64,000 nt of DNA, taken from the NCBI RefSeq assembly GCF_000178115.2, contig NC_014828.1, forward strand, positions 1,581,310 to 1,645,309, read 5' to 3'. Made by a program: the position numbers and the translations under genes. This DNA is from Ethanoligenens harbinense YUAN-3. Lineage in GTDB: Bacteria; Bacillota; Clostridia; Oscillospirales; Ethanoligenentaceae. A model generated the notes under the pieces. That model searched no databases. It was given only the letters and a program-made list of their open reading frames with translations, and was not told the DNA's origin. Position 1 is the first letter of the stretch; each line of letters starts with the position of its first letter. Positions 20,379 through 29,264 of this stretch are shown one piece after another.

Positions 20379-20927
20379 TCACTCCGTAAACCGGATTTGT
20401 TTATACATAGTTCCGTTTAAATCTTTGACCGTGAACAGATCGCCCTCCAACACACCGTAGGAATGCGGTGTGTTTTCCTTTGGCAGTGCAATGGAGCCGG
20501 GGTTGAGAATATAGATATCACCATGTTTCTCCGCTCTGGGCACATGGGTGTGGCCATAGCAGAACACATCGCCCGGAGCCAGCGGCGGCAGACTGTTTTC
20601 GCTGTAAATATGCCCGTGGGTCAGGAAAAAACGACGCCCCTCATGCATCAGGATCGAATAGGTGGCCATCAGCGGATACTGCAGCACCATTTCGTCCACT
20701 TCGCTGTCGCAGTTGCCGCGCACCGCGAGGATGTGGTCAGCGTGCGCGTTGAGCAGGTCGGTCACTTCTTTGGGGCCGTATTCCGCCGTGAGCGGGTTGC
20801 GCGCGCCGTGATAGAGTTCATCCCCTAAAATGACGATGGTGGAAGCGCCTTCGCGTTCGTAAGCCGCAAGCGCCTGTTTGAGGTAAAACGCGGAGCCATG
20901 GATATCGGACATAAAAAACAGTTTCAT
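20379..20927 (-). CDS. yfcE: YfcE/MJ0936-type metallophosphoesterase
   Basis: A 182-residue calcineurin-like phosphodiesterase. All metal motifs are present: SDIHGS (residues 7-12), GDELYH, GNCDSE and GHTHVPR, with LTHGH before the last. The family hydrolyses phosphodiesters with Mn2+; the natural substrate is unclear. It is the last gene of a minus-strand run (mltG, ndk, glycosyltransferase, yfcE). No terminator is evident right after its stop. Confidence 0.9.
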   Translation of the reverse strand: MKLFFMSDIHGSAFYLKQALAAYEREGASTIVILGDELYHGARNPLTAEYGPKEVTDLLNAHADHILAVRGNCDSEVDEMVLQYPLMATYSILMHEGRRFFLTHGHIYSENSLPPLAPGDVFCYGHTHVPRAEKHGDIYILNPGSIALPKENTPHSYGVLEGDLFTVKDLNGTMYKQIRFTE

Positions 20928-20968
20928 CCTATCAAAACCTTTCCCATTGCATTCTGATTATAATTCAA

Positions 20969-22465
20969 TCACAACCCGGGCCGGGGATGCCGGGCTGCGT
21001 CCGCATGCGTAAGCAGCAAAAAACCGTCCTGCTGCGCACGGACATGCAAACCGCCTGCCGTCGCCTCCTGTGCGGAGCAGCGCTTCGCATTCACGATGGC
21101 CACGCCGGAGGAATCTTTTGCAAACGCCGTGAGCCCGCCGTCCATACAGCGCAGATCCGCATAGGCTTCCCCCACATAGATTTCATCCTGCTGCCAGTCG
21201 CCGCCGTTCGTATCCGCCAGATAAGCCGTGCGGCCACGTGCATCCGCGGCCACCGGCCCGCGCAGGAACTGCTGGATGGGTGAGACCGAACCGCTCATCA
21301 CAACGGAAACGGTGCAGTATGCATTGCCGGCCACCGCATATACGGCAACGCCCGACAAAGCCACTGCGATGATCCGGAAAGCGGTTGTCCGCGCCTGCGA
21401 CCATGCATATCCGCAGGCCACCCCGCCCACGATGGACAGCGGGATAACGGTAGGAAGGATATACCAGGAATATTTTGTCTCGGCCAAAGAAAAGAACACG
21501 AACGGAATCACGATCCACAGAAAGAACAGCAGCGCGTCCGTCCGCGTGGACGCAGACACACGTCCATGCCGGAAAGCCAGCCACAAGAGCAGACAAACCA
21601 GCGCCACCAGCATGAGCAGGCCCAGTGAATTCTGAAAAAGCGTCTCGTTCACATAATACAGGATGCCGCCGCCATGCCCTTCCAGCGGGCGGGACGATCG
21701 CGCCAACAGGTCCCTGTCGATCATGCCCCGAAAAAACGCAGTGCCGTCCGCCGCGTAGCGTAACCCCGCCCAAATGGCAACAGGGCCGAACGCGCAGGCC
21801 AGCGTACCCGCCCAGATGCGCCCGCCCAAATGAAAAAGCCGCCCGCTGAGCAACAGAAACAATCCCGCCACCGCCAGCAGGATGCAGGCGTGCCAGCTTT
21901 TATCCAGAAAAGCAAGTGAAAACGAAAAGCCGGACAGAAAAAGCCATCGCCTGTCTTTCTGCGACCAGAACAGGGACAGGACGCAAAGCGTGCACAAAAA
22001 GCCGAACAACGCGTCGGCATCGCCGCTGCGACCGTAGTGGAAACGGTAGAGAATGCTTTCGGTGGCGAGCACCGCGCTCGCGGCCAGACAGGCCACGCGG
22101 CCATACCGCTTGTAAACAAAGCGGGCAACCAGCAGGACGGTCGCAAACATCGAAAGCGCCGCATAAAACCGCAGTGCCAGCACGGTGGTACCAAACAGGC
22201 GGAACCCCAGCATGATGGCCCAAAAGCTGAGCGGCGGCTTCAGATTCCAGTAATCCGGCTTGTAACGATAGAGATTGACGATCCAGTTGCCGGTTTTCAT
22301 CATCTCATACGCATTCACGCCGTGGCGCGCTTCATCCCAACTGTTGACGCCAGCGGCGTCCAGGCGGAAAAAGGCCGCAAACGCGGCAAACGCGAGGATG
22401 AAAACGAGCCCTGCGCAAAAAGCGGCTTGTTTGTTGCGAGCCGTGAATACCCGGCGGTGAACCAT
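20969..22465 (-). CDS. Membrane glycosyltransferase of the PMT/ArnT-like (GT39/GT83) superfamily
   Basis: A 498-residue polytopic membrane protein with about eleven hydrophobic helices. After the first helix comes the acidic motif NSWDEARHG, matching the catalytic Asp-Glu of ArnT/PMT-like transferases, then KPDYWNLKPPLSFW (conserved KPPL). Such enzymes transfer a sugar from a polyprenyl-phosphate carrier to protein, lipid or wall polymer on the outer face of the membrane. The C-terminal 80 residues form a small soluble domain. Acceptor and sugar are unknown. Confidence 0.85.
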   Translation of the reverse strand: MVHRRVFTARNKQAAFCAGLVFILAFAAFAAFFRLDAAGVNSWDEARHGVNAYEMMKTGNWIVNLYRYKPDYWNLKPPLSFWAIMLGFRLFGTTVLALRFYAALSMFATVLLVARFVYKRYGRVACLAASAVLATESILYRFHYGRSGDADALFGFLCTLCVLSLFWSQKDRRWLFLSGFSFSLAFLDKSWHACILLAVAGLFLLLSGRLFHLGGRIWAGTLACAFGPVAIWAGLRYAADGTAFFRGMIDRDLLARSSRPLEGHGGGILYYVNETLFQNSLGLLMLVALVCLLLWLAFRHGRVSASTRTDALLFFLWIVIPFVFFSLAETKYSWYILPTVIPLSIVGGVACGYAWSQARTTAFRIIAVALSGVAVYAVAGNAYCTVSVVMSGSVSPIQQFLRGPVAADARGRTAYLADTNGGDWQQDEIYVGEAYADLRCMDGGLTAFAKDSSGVAIVNAKRCSAQEATAGGLHVRAQQDGFLLLTHADAARHPRPGL

Positions 22466-22509
22466 GCGTATTCCTTCCCTGTCTTCCGCGTTTTGCTATG
22501 CGCGGCGTT

Positions 22510-22965
22510 TTAAACTGTGAATTGCGGAAGCCACAACGCGGCTTCGCGGCGCACGGCTTCTTTCGTATCCGACGCGTGGATGAGATTGCGCACCAACCGT
22601 TTTTCCGGTGTGGAACGCTCATAGCAGTCGCCCAAACCAAGGTCGCCGCGGATAGTCCCTTCGGCGGCTTTGACCGGTTGCGTTGCGCCCACAATCGTGC
22701 GCACATCTTCCACCACATTTTCACCGCCCGCCAGAATCGCGGGCAGCACCTGCCTGCCCGCGAACATATCCAGCGTCATCTGCTGGAAATCCGCCCCATA
22801 TTTCCGGATATGCTCGGCATAATGCGCGCAGATGGTCTCCGGCGCCACGGTCTGGAGATCCATCGCGCGCACCTGAATGCCGGCGCGGAAAAAATACTCC
22901 ATCACGGTGTAGACCAGTCCGCGCTCCAACGCGTCCGGCTTCAAAAACACAAAGGTCAGTTCCAT
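22510..22965 (-). CDS. ndk: Nucleoside diphosphate kinase
   Basis: A 151-residue enzyme that equalises nucleoside triphosphate pools through a phospho-histidine. It carries LKPDALERGLV at the N-terminus, the GATQPVKAAEGTIRGDLG loop, and the active-site histidine in RNLIHASDT. It is slightly longer and more divergent than typical (for example SEKRLVRNLIHASD in place of GSD), but all key positions appear kept. It lies between mltG and the glycosyltransferase on the minus strand. Confidence 0.93.
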   Translation of the reverse strand: MELTFVFLKPDALERGLVYTVMEYFFRAGIQVRAMDLQTVAPETICAHYAEHIRKYGADFQQMTLDMFAGRQVLPAILAGGENVVEDVRTIVGATQPVKAAEGTIRGDLGLGDCYERSTPEKRLVRNLIHASDTKEAVRREAALWLPQFTV

Positions 22966-23010
22966 GATCTCACACCTCGTCCTTTCCTCATCGCAGCGAG
23001 TCCCGGGCCG

Positions 23011-24408
23011 TCACGAACTGCTGCTCAGATCGCCCGGCGCCTTCGCGGTTCCGGCTTTGGCCGCCTTCTTTACGTTCTTGACATGGTCGGCAAATGTAGC
23101 GGCAAAATAATATTTTCCGTTTGCATCGCTGACAAAATAGAGATAATTAGTGGTGCTGGGGTTGAGCGCGGCGTTGATGGCGTCCAGCCCCGGATTGCAG
23201 ATGGGTCCCGGCGGCAGCCCCTCATACCGATAGGTGTTGTAGTGCGAATCGAGCGCCGCGTCCGTCGAGTGAAGCACGGCCGTCAGGTCACGCTTGGCAT
23301 AGAGCACCGTCGCGTCCGACTGGAGCAGCTTTTTCCCGTTCACACCCACGCGCAGGCGGTTGTAAAACGTAGAGGAAACATCCGCCATCACGGCCTGGCT
23401 GGCCGCCTCTTTCTGGATGATGGAGGCAAGCGTGACGATCTGATCCACATTCATTCCCTGCTGTTTGGCCAGTGATATCACACTTGCCTTGGATGCTTTG
23501 GCGTTAAAATTGGCAATCATTTTCTGCACAGCCGTTTTGCCGGATGAATTTTTCAAAAACGTATAGGTATCGGGGAAAAGATAGCCCTCATACCGATAAT
23601 ATCGGCTGGGATCATTCGGGAGCGCCATGTCGATCGACAAATCGTATCCCCCCGCGTCCAGCGCGTTGAGAAAATCCTGCTGGCTGCACACGCCTTTCTG
23701 GTTCAGGACGTCCGCAATCTGCTGGATGGTCAAACCCTCGGGGATGGTAACCGTCACATTGTTTTTGTTCTGATCCGAATCGCGCAGAACGGCGATGATC
23801 TCCTCATACCCCTGCGACGGATTCACGGTATAGGTGCCCGCCTGGAAACCGCCGATCTTGTTCTGGCGTACGAAAATACGGAAAGCGAGCGTATTGTTGA
23901 TTACGCCGTCTTTCTTCAGAATGTCCGCGATGTTCGCGGCGGTGGCGCCCTTGGGAATGGTCACATCCACCTTCTGATCCGGCTTGCCGATACCGTACCG
24001 GTCGGCAAAGACGGAAATGATAAACAGCGCGATCACGATGGATACAACAAACAAAACGGTCACATACAGCAGGCGATGCAGCCAGCGCCCCTTTTTCGGA
24101 GCGGGCTCCTCCCCGCCGGAGGGGTTGTTCCCGTCGGGCGGGCCGCCGGTGCCGTCCGCTCCCGCAGCCGCCTGTACATCCGTCGGGCAGGGCGCGCCGG
24201 CGTCATACAATTCCTCAATGGATCGCGTAAAATGAAACGGTTTTTTGCCGCCGATCTCGGACGACTCGTCCCCACCCTGTTCCGGCTGCGCCGCGCTCCC
24301 CGCGCTGTCGGGAGCCGGAACCGTGTCCGCCGCGCCGTCAGGTTCCTGTCGACCGGTCTGCTCCGCCTCCTTCGGCGGGACGCTCTGCTCGTCTTTTTCC
24401 TTCGACAC
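23011..24408 (-). CDS. mltG: Endolytic murein transglycosylase MltG (YceG-like)
   Basis: A 465-residue protein: a charged, Pro/Gly-rich cytoplasmic N-terminus of about 110 residues, one transmembrane helix (about 112-135), a LysM-like subdomain (IPEGLTIQQIADVLNQKG), and the YceG catalytic domain with the Glu in ASIIQKEAA near residue 332 and the terminal signature YEGLPPGPICNPGLDAI. It cuts nascent glycan strands and sets their length. The start is a GTG with GGAAGAT upstream; an ATG seven bases earlier is out of frame. Confidence 0.93.
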   Translation of the reverse strand: MSKEKDEQSVPPKEAEQTGRQEPDGAADTVPAPDSAGSAAQPEQGGDESSEIGGKKPFHFTRSIEELYDAGAPCPTDVQAAAGADGTGGPPDGNNPSGGEEPAPKKGRWLHRLLYVTVLFVVSIVIALFIISVFADRYGIGKPDQKVDVTIPKGATAANIADILKKDGVINNTLAFRIFVRQNKIGGFQAGTYTVNPSQGYEEIIAVLRDSDQNKNNVTVTIPEGLTIQQIADVLNQKGVCSQQDFLNALDAGGYDLSIDMALPNDPSRYYRYEGYLFPDTYTFLKNSSGKTAVQKMIANFNAKASKASVISLAKQQGMNVDQIVTLASIIQKEAASQAVMADVSSTFYNRLRVGVNGKKLLQSDATVLYAKRDLTAVLHSTDAALDSHYNTYRYEGLPPGPICNPGLDAINAALNPSTTNYLYFVSDANGKYYFAATFADHVKNVKKAAKAGTAKAPGDLSSSS

Positions 24409-24520
24409 TGTTCATCTTCCTTAATTTTCATCCGGTTTTGAGGCATACGGCTTTTCCCCGCGCACACACCCTACAGTGCCTGTACATATACTGAAACAAA
24501 TATACAGGGAGGTGAAGCGT

Positions 24521-24634
24521 ATGAACCTGTTTGGCGGAGGGCGGAATTCCGAATGGATCATCATTCTGATTCTGCTGTTTATCGTTTTTTACGGCGGTTC
24601 GGGCTGCCATAAGCCCGAACCGTGCGGCTGCTGA
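24521..24634 (+). CDS. 37-residue membrane peptide, Gly/Cys-rich ends
   Basis: A short ORF with a textbook ribosome site (CAGGGAGGTGAAGCGT then ATG). The predicted peptide has a Gly-rich N-terminus (MNLFGGGRNSEW), one hydrophobic helix of about 15 residues (IIILILLFIVFYGG) and a polar tail with three cysteines (GCHKPEPCGC). Its layout resembles the tiny single-helix proteins of spore-formers (YjcZ-like), but no family can be proven by eye. It is the only plus-strand gene between two minus-strand blocks. Confidence 0.65.
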   Translation: MNLFGGGRNSEWIIILILLFIVFYGGSGCHKPEPCGC

Positions 24635-24741
24635 GATACATTGCGCGCGGCCGCCCCGGCATCCGACTCCGTGGCGCTGCGCATCACCGGTCATGCTTCC
24701 GCACACACCCCACACCGCACGGTTCTCCCGAAAGCAGCAAG

Positions 24742-24766
24742 AAAAGCCCCTCCGGGGGCTTTTGCC
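24742..24766. terminator. Bidirectional terminator between the small peptide gene and the cyclo-ligase gene
   Basis: AAAAGCCCC, loop TCCG, GGGGCTTTT: a 9-bp perfect stem whose A/T flanks give T-tracts in both directions. It lies between convergent genes. Confidence 0.8.
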
Positions 24767-24852
24767 GGTCCGGGAGAAAATGGCGCGCAGACCCGGCGTT
24801 TGATTTGATTATACACTGTCACCTTGCGGGTTGACAAGCATTTTGGGCAGTT

Positions 24853-25437
24853 TTACCGTACAGCGCCGCATGCAAGAAGTTCCCGATCGGTCACCACCAT
24901 CGCCACGCGGCAGTCGTGCGGCTCCATCGGCAAAGGTGCATCCGCAAGCAGCGGCGCGTAGCACAGCCCCACGGACAAACCCGGAAACGCGGGCAGGAAC
25001 CGGTCGTAGAATCCCCCGCCATAGCCGATGCGCGCCCCGCCGCAGTCAAACGCAAGGCCAGGCACCAGGCAGAGAGACCGCGCGTCGGGCAAAACGGGCT
25101 CTCCGCCGGGCGGCGGCTCCGGCAAGCCGAACCCGCCATACAGAAGCGCGTCGAGCGAGTCGATCACGTAAAACACCATCCGTTTGCCCTCGCAGCGCGG
25201 AACGGCCACGCGTTTGCCGTCCCGCAGCGCCGCGCGGATGAGCGCGCGTGTGTCCACTTCCTGCCGCACCGACACATAAGAAAACAGGGTCCCGCAGGCC
25301 GTATAGGCCGGCAGCTCCAGCACGCGCTCCGCGATGGCACGATCCATATCCCCGCGCAGGGTTTGTGTGAGCGTCGCGCGGCGCTTCAGGAACTGCGCCC
25401 GCAGAACCTTTTTATCTGCGGGCAATCCGCCGTTCAT
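24853..25437 (-). CDS. 5-formyltetrahydrofolate cyclo-ligase
   Basis: A 194-residue enzyme converting 5-formyl-THF to 5,10-methenyl-THF with ATP. Family signatures are the Lys/Arg-rich N-terminus (KKVLRAQFLKRR), YVSVRQEVDT, the LVPGLAFD strand and the ATP/folate loop RIGYGGGFYDRFL. It overlaps the upstream DJ-1 gene by 4 bp (ATGA). Confidence 0.93.
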   Translation of the reverse strand: MNGGLPADKKVLRAQFLKRRATLTQTLRGDMDRAIAERVLELPAYTACGTLFSYVSVRQEVDTRALIRAALRDGKRVAVPRCEGKRMVFYVIDSLDALLYGGFGLPEPPPGGEPVLPDARSLCLVPGLAFDCGGARIGYGGGFYDRFLPAFPGLSVGLCYAPLLADAPLPMEPHDCRVAMVVTDRELLACGAVR

Positions 25438-25970
25438 CGAATCTGCATCCCGCTTTTCACCTGCTCCGCCTTTTCCCTGCCCGCAAGGGCGGCGGCCAGT
25501 TCCAGGCCAAACGCGAACGAGGCCCCCGGCCCGTTGCCGGTGATGATGCGCCCGTCGATGCTCACTGATGTGCTGCCGACCTGCGCGCCCTTCAGCTCCG
25601 GCTCATAGCCCGGATAGCAAACCGCTTTTTTCCCCGCCAGCAGCCCCTTGTGCCCGAGGATGGACGGCGCGGCGCAGATGGCCCCCAGCCACAGATCGTT
25701 CTGCACGGCGTAATCAATGAAGCGCTGCACCGTCTCGCTCGCCTCCAGGTTAGGCGTACCCGGGCCGCCCGGCAGCACCACCATCTCCACACCGTCGGTG
25801 TCGATCTCTCCGGCGGTCACATCCGCCGTCACCGTGACGCCGTGGGCGCCTTTCACCTCGCGGCCCGGCACACCCACGGTCTGCACCGTCAGGCCGGCGC
25901 GCCGCAGGATATCCAGCGTGGCCAGCGCTTCGATCTCTTCGAACCCTTCTGCCAGAAACAGTACGATCAT
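25434..25970 (-). CDS. DJ-1/PfpI (ThiJ-like) family protein
   Basis: A 178-residue protein of the DJ-1 superfamily. The N-terminus MIVLFLAEGFEEIEAL places the conserved Glu near residue 12, and the nucleophile elbow AICAAPSIL holds the reactive cysteine near residue 103. Members act as deglycases, chaperones or glyoxalase-like enzymes. The start at 25970 has GGGAGG 8 bp upstream; an ATG five codons earlier lies inside that region. Confidence 0.9.
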   Translation of the reverse strand: MIVLFLAEGFEEIEALATLDILRRAGLTVQTVGVPGREVKGAHGVTVTADVTAGEIDTDGVEMVVLPGGPGTPNLEASETVQRFIDYAVQNDLWLGAICAAPSILGHKGLLAGKKAVCYPGYEPELKGAQVGSTSVSIDGRIITGNGPGASFAFGLELAAALAGREKAEQVKSGMQIR

Positions 25971-26046
25971 GATAAAACCTCCCAACGGTATGTCTTACAT
26001 TTCATATATCCGCGATTCCCCCAGACCGGGGAGACGAACGCGGCGC

Positions 26047-26871
26047 TCAATCAAGCATCAGGTTAAAATAGGGCCGCGCGGCTTCGAACGCGGCAGGGTC
26101 TAGGGCATCATCCGCCGGGCGGAGCATGCCGCCGTCCGGGGTGGGCGCGCCGTTCCACGGCAGACGAAACTCGGTCTCCGGCAGGCCATACCGCTCGCAA
26201 AGCGCCGCGGCCACGGCGGAAAGCGTCCAGCCGCCCGGCACGATCTCCTTGCACAGCACCCGCTGACCGTCCTTGCACGCCATGCAATAGCCGCCGGGAA
26301 ACGCCAGGCTTTCGCCCCCCGCCATTTTCCACTCCCGGAGGACGAAATCAAACAGTTCCCGCCCCCACAGCAGCCCCACCGGAAATGTCTGCGCGCGCTG
26401 TGCGAACACCGTGTCGGCATCCGCTTTAGACAAGTGGAACTGCGCGTCCAAAGCGGATGCCGGCAGAATGCGGTGCGTAACATGGAACGCCGTGTGGTAA
26501 CCGAGCTTTCCGTAATACCGGTAGAGCGCTTCGCTGGCGGGTTTGAGGCAGGTAAAAAGCATACCCTGCGCCACGGCCGTCTCATGCGCGTACGCCAGCA
26601 GGCCCTCCATCAGCCCCCGGCGGCGGAACTCAGGCAGCGTCGCCGCCGCGTACACATACTGCACGGCGCGCCCTTCGCCGCCGTAAAAACAGCGGGACGG
26701 CAGCAGGAACAGCATGGCAACGGCGCGGCCGCCTTCCTTGCTGACCAGGCAGCGCCCGGCGGGCAGGTGGGTCTTGATGAAAAACCGGATATATGCGTCC
26801 GCGTCACCAAAGCAGGTCTTCCAGATTTTCTGCACATCGCGCCGGTCTTCTTCCGCGGCCACACCGATCAC
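26047..26871 (-). CDS. GNAT family N-acetyltransferase with C-terminal extension
   Basis: A 274-residue protein. Residues 1-140 form a GNAT domain; the acetyl-CoA-binding region is at VYAAATLPEFRRRGLMEGL, with the R/Q-x-x-G-x-G/A pattern reduced to RRRGLM. The YRYYGKLGY element near residue 120 is typical. The C-terminal half is unassigned but similar in layout to Eis-like two-domain acetyltransferases. Substrate unknown. Its end is followed by the DJ-1 gene; its start overlaps the DUF2156 gene by 4 bp. Confidence 0.8.
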   Translation of the reverse strand: MIGVAAEEDRRDVQKIWKTCFGDADAYIRFFIKTHLPAGRCLVSKEGGRAVAMLFLLPSRCFYGGEGRAVQYVYAAATLPEFRRRGLMEGLLAYAHETAVAQGMLFTCLKPASEALYRYYGKLGYHTAFHVTHRILPASALDAQFHLSKADADTVFAQRAQTFPVGLLWGRELFDFVLREWKMAGGESLAFPGGYCMACKDGQRVLCKEIVPGGWTLSAVAAALCERYGLPETEFRLPWNGAPTPDGGMLRPADDALDPAAFEAARPYFNLMLD

Positions 26872-27770
26872 AGCGTTTCCCCCTCTGCCAGCGTAGCGGT
26901 GTATTTATCCAGCAGCAACACGGGATGGTAGGAAAGTTTGGCTTTGCGCAGCCCTTCGTCCCCCACGTCTTCTTCGCGGTTGACATAAGCGTATCCCGTG
27001 CAGGACATCGCCAAAAACTCCCGGTTGATGGCGGGATAAGCGCCTTCCACATCCGAAAACGCTTTTTCCACATGGATACCGAACGTGTCCCGGCAGATGG
27101 GTTCGCCAAACGTATACGCCACCGGCCGCCCATCCTGCCGGAGCAGACCGCCCGAGAAGCCCAACTGTTCAAAATGGGAAAACGCCTCCTTGACGGCCTT
27201 GTGTTCTTCCACCAGTGACGGCGTTTCCTCATAGTGGTTCATGGCGCACCATTCCTCGTTGAGCCTGTCACAGACATCCAGATTTGCGGGCGTGATCGGC
27301 TCGATCCGCCAGTCTGTCCGTTTGAAACGTGTGATATGGTTGCGTTTGCCGTGGTATTTCCGCCCCGCGAGATTGACGAGGTCTTCCACGCTGTAAATAT
27401 AATCGGAAAAATCGCGGTTGAGTTCAAATGTGAATTTTCCGGGGAAAAGTTCCTGCAGCCGCTTTTTCATTTCTTCGGTCACACCCGCCAACGTGAACGG
27501 GCGGCAGGCATCCGGCTCTCTGGAAAGCGCGCGGATCGCGCCCTGCACGTCGCCGCTCCCCATTGGAAAGAGATAGCGGACCCGGCCCTGCAGGTCTTTT
27601 TCAAACGAGATAAGCGTCATACCGTCCCAGAAAGCGATACGTGTTTTGTAATAGAAACGCCAGATAAACAGATTGCCGAAACAATAATCGTCCGACCGGC
27701 AATCCCCCGCCAGCATAGCCGCGTCCACGCGGGATTTGTCGGCAAGTTCCGGAGCGTGAAATTCGATCAT
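26868..27770 (-). CDS. DUF2156 / phosphatidylglycerol lysyltransferase C-terminal-like protein
   Basis: A 300-residue soluble protein of the DUF2156 family (double GNAT fold, as in the catalytic part of MprF). Signatures include the N-terminal SDDYCFGNLFIWR, YSVEDLVNLAGRKYHGKRNHI, RLNEEWCAM and the C-terminal AYVNREEDVGDEGLRKAKLSYHP. The start follows GGAGGACATGT. Homologues acylate lipids or peptides with amino acids from charged tRNA or are uncharacterised. An unlinked flippase-like MprF-type membrane gene is 3 kb upstream on the same strand, but the two are separate polypeptides. Confidence 0.85.
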   Translation of the reverse strand: MIEFHAPELADKSRVDAAMLAGDCRSDDYCFGNLFIWRFYYKTRIAFWDGMTLISFEKDLQGRVRYLFPMGSGDVQGAIRALSREPDACRPFTLAGVTEEMKKRLQELFPGKFTFELNRDFSDYIYSVEDLVNLAGRKYHGKRNHITRFKRTDWRIEPITPANLDVCDRLNEEWCAMNHYEETPSLVEEHKAVKEAFSHFEQLGFSGGLLRQDGRPVAYTFGEPICRDTFGIHVEKAFSDVEGAYPAINREFLAMSCTGYAYVNREEDVGDEGLRKAKLSYHPVLLLDKYTATLAEGETL

Positions 27771-27837
27771 ACATGTCCTCCAAGAATGCGCTGCGCCCTG
27801 TTCGCCGGACCGCGCCCAAAAGTCCGCTATCTGCTTT

Positions 27838-28488
27838 TCAGCCGCGCGGAATCTCCGCAAAACCGGCCTGCCGGATGATACCGGCGATCTGTGCCAGGCA
27901 GTCCCGCAGCCGCCGGTTGGAAATGCTTGCCGTAACCCCCTGCTGCCGAAGCACCTCGCGTGCAAAATCCTGTTCGTCGGCCAGAAAGCGGCGGCAGACC
28001 TCCGGATAATCCGGCGCCTCCCGCCTGCTCTCCCGCCGGATCATCCGCCGCAGACGCAGGCCGTCCTCCACTTCCAGATACAGCGGGACGACCGCCGCTG
28101 GCCCGAAGCGGGCGCGCAGGCCGCCGAGCGCCTCCGGCGTGGCGATGGTAAGATAACTGCCGGCGGAAAAATCGATGCTCCCGTCGTCCACCGTGGCATA
28201 GCGCCAGACGCCGTGCATCGTGCGGTAGCTGCGTTCCTCAATGATCTTCCCCGCCTCACGCAGCGCCGCAAACTCCGCCTCGCTGCGGAAATGATATTCC
28301 ACGCCCTCGGTTTCGAATTCCCGATGCGGACGGGTGGTGTACCCAACCACAGGGCGCAAGCCCAATGCCCGCTCCTGCACCAGCGCGCGGAAGACCGTAT
28401 CCTTTCCGGACCCGCTTTTGCCCAGCACGCAGAACAGCCTGCCCATGGTTTCGTGCGGCGTTTCCCCGCTCTTCAAAACGCAGCTCAT
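27838..28488 (-). CDS. Guanylate-kinase-like protein
   Basis: A protein of about 216 residues with a P-loop (LGKSGSGKDTVF) and guanylate-kinase landmarks: VVGYTTRPHREFETEGVEYHF in the GMP-binding region and the ISNRR-type adenine region near the C-terminus. It is longer and more divergent than housekeeping Gmk, so it may be a paralogue. The ATG at 28488 overlaps the thyX stop (ATGA), but the ATG at 28446 (MGRLFCV) begins the conserved fold and is an alternative start. Neither has a strong ribosome site. Confidence 0.75.
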   Translation of the reverse strand: MSCVLKSGETPHETMGRLFCVLGKSGSGKDTVFRALVQERALGLRPVVGYTTRPHREFETEGVEYHFRSEAEFAALREAGKIIEERSYRTMHGVWRYATVDDGSIDFSAGSYLTIATPEALGGLRARFGPAAVVPLYLEVEDGLRLRRMIRRESRREAPDYPEVCRRFLADEQDFAREVLRQQGVTASISNRRLRDCLAQIAGIIRQAGFAEIPRG

Positions 28489-29264
28489 CCGTTCGGCTGC
28501 CCGCGCCGGAGCGCCTGCGCCCGCGCGCGCACCTCGTCGGGGCGCCCGCAGGTCATCTTCCCCTCGGAGCATGCGCCGCGCACACAGCCCGGTCCGGCGG
28601 TGGCAAACAGATGCGGCGCCGCCTGCAGGCAAAGCCCCAGCATCTCCCACGCCACCGCGCGGATCTCCCACTGGGCGCGTTCACAGCAGCGCAGGCTGAA
28701 AAAGTTGCGCAGGCTGCGCGCGTTCATGGTGAAAATCATCTTCGTCTCGCAAGCGTTTGGCAGGACGAAACGCGCGTCCTCGATGGCGGATTTCTCCGCT
28801 TTGGCCGCCGCCTGTTTTTCGCTCAGGCCCGCCTGCCGGTGCGCCTGGGCATGCCGCTCCTTGAGGATGGCGGAGAGCTTGGTGTAATGCGCCTGCGTCT
28901 CCTCCATAGCCTGCACGAATTCCGCTTTTGCCTCCGGTATGCGTTCGATCTCCGGAGGAATTACATAGGCAAACGCACCCTCGCGCACATAGCGCTGGCT
29001 CTGCACGCTGAACGACGCGATGCGGTGCCTGGTGATCTGCGCCAGCAGCGCGCGTGACACGCCCTGCAGACCAAACGTGAAATTGGCGTGCTCAATCACG
29101 CTCTCATGGCCCAGGCTCGCAATCATCTCGACGTAAGAAGCCGTTTTTTCTTCATCAAGGCCGTCCAGAATATGTTCGATGGTGCTGGGTGAATAACAGA
29201 GCTTGGCTGCCGCCGCCGTCAGTTTTTCGGGCATGGGCGTATAGGCCAATAATTCGACCTTCAT
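28485..29264 (-). CDS. thyX: FAD-dependent thymidylate synthase ThyX
   Basis: A 259-residue flavoenzyme that methylates dUMP to dTMP. The ThyX signature RHRIASFSVQSQR (RHRxxSxxxxSxR) is near residue 78, preceded by SVIEHANFTFGL. The start MKVELLAYTP follows GAGGAG; an upstream in-frame Met adds 19 residues without similarity. The C-terminus is somewhat cysteine-rich (CVRGACSEGKMTCG). No thyA is present in the window. Confidence 0.95.
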   Translation of the reverse strand: MKVELLAYTPMPEKLTAAAAKLCYSPSTIEHILDGLDEEKTASYVEMIASLGHESVIEHANFTFGLQGVSRALLAQITRHRIASFSVQSQRYVREGAFAYVIPPEIERIPEAKAEFVQAMEETQAHYTKLSAILKERHAQAHRQAGLSEKQAAAKAEKSAIEDARFVLPNACETKMIFTMNARSLRNFFSLRCCERAQWEIRAVAWEMLGLCLQAAPHLFATAGPGCVRGACSEGKMTCGRPDEVRARAQALRRGQPNG

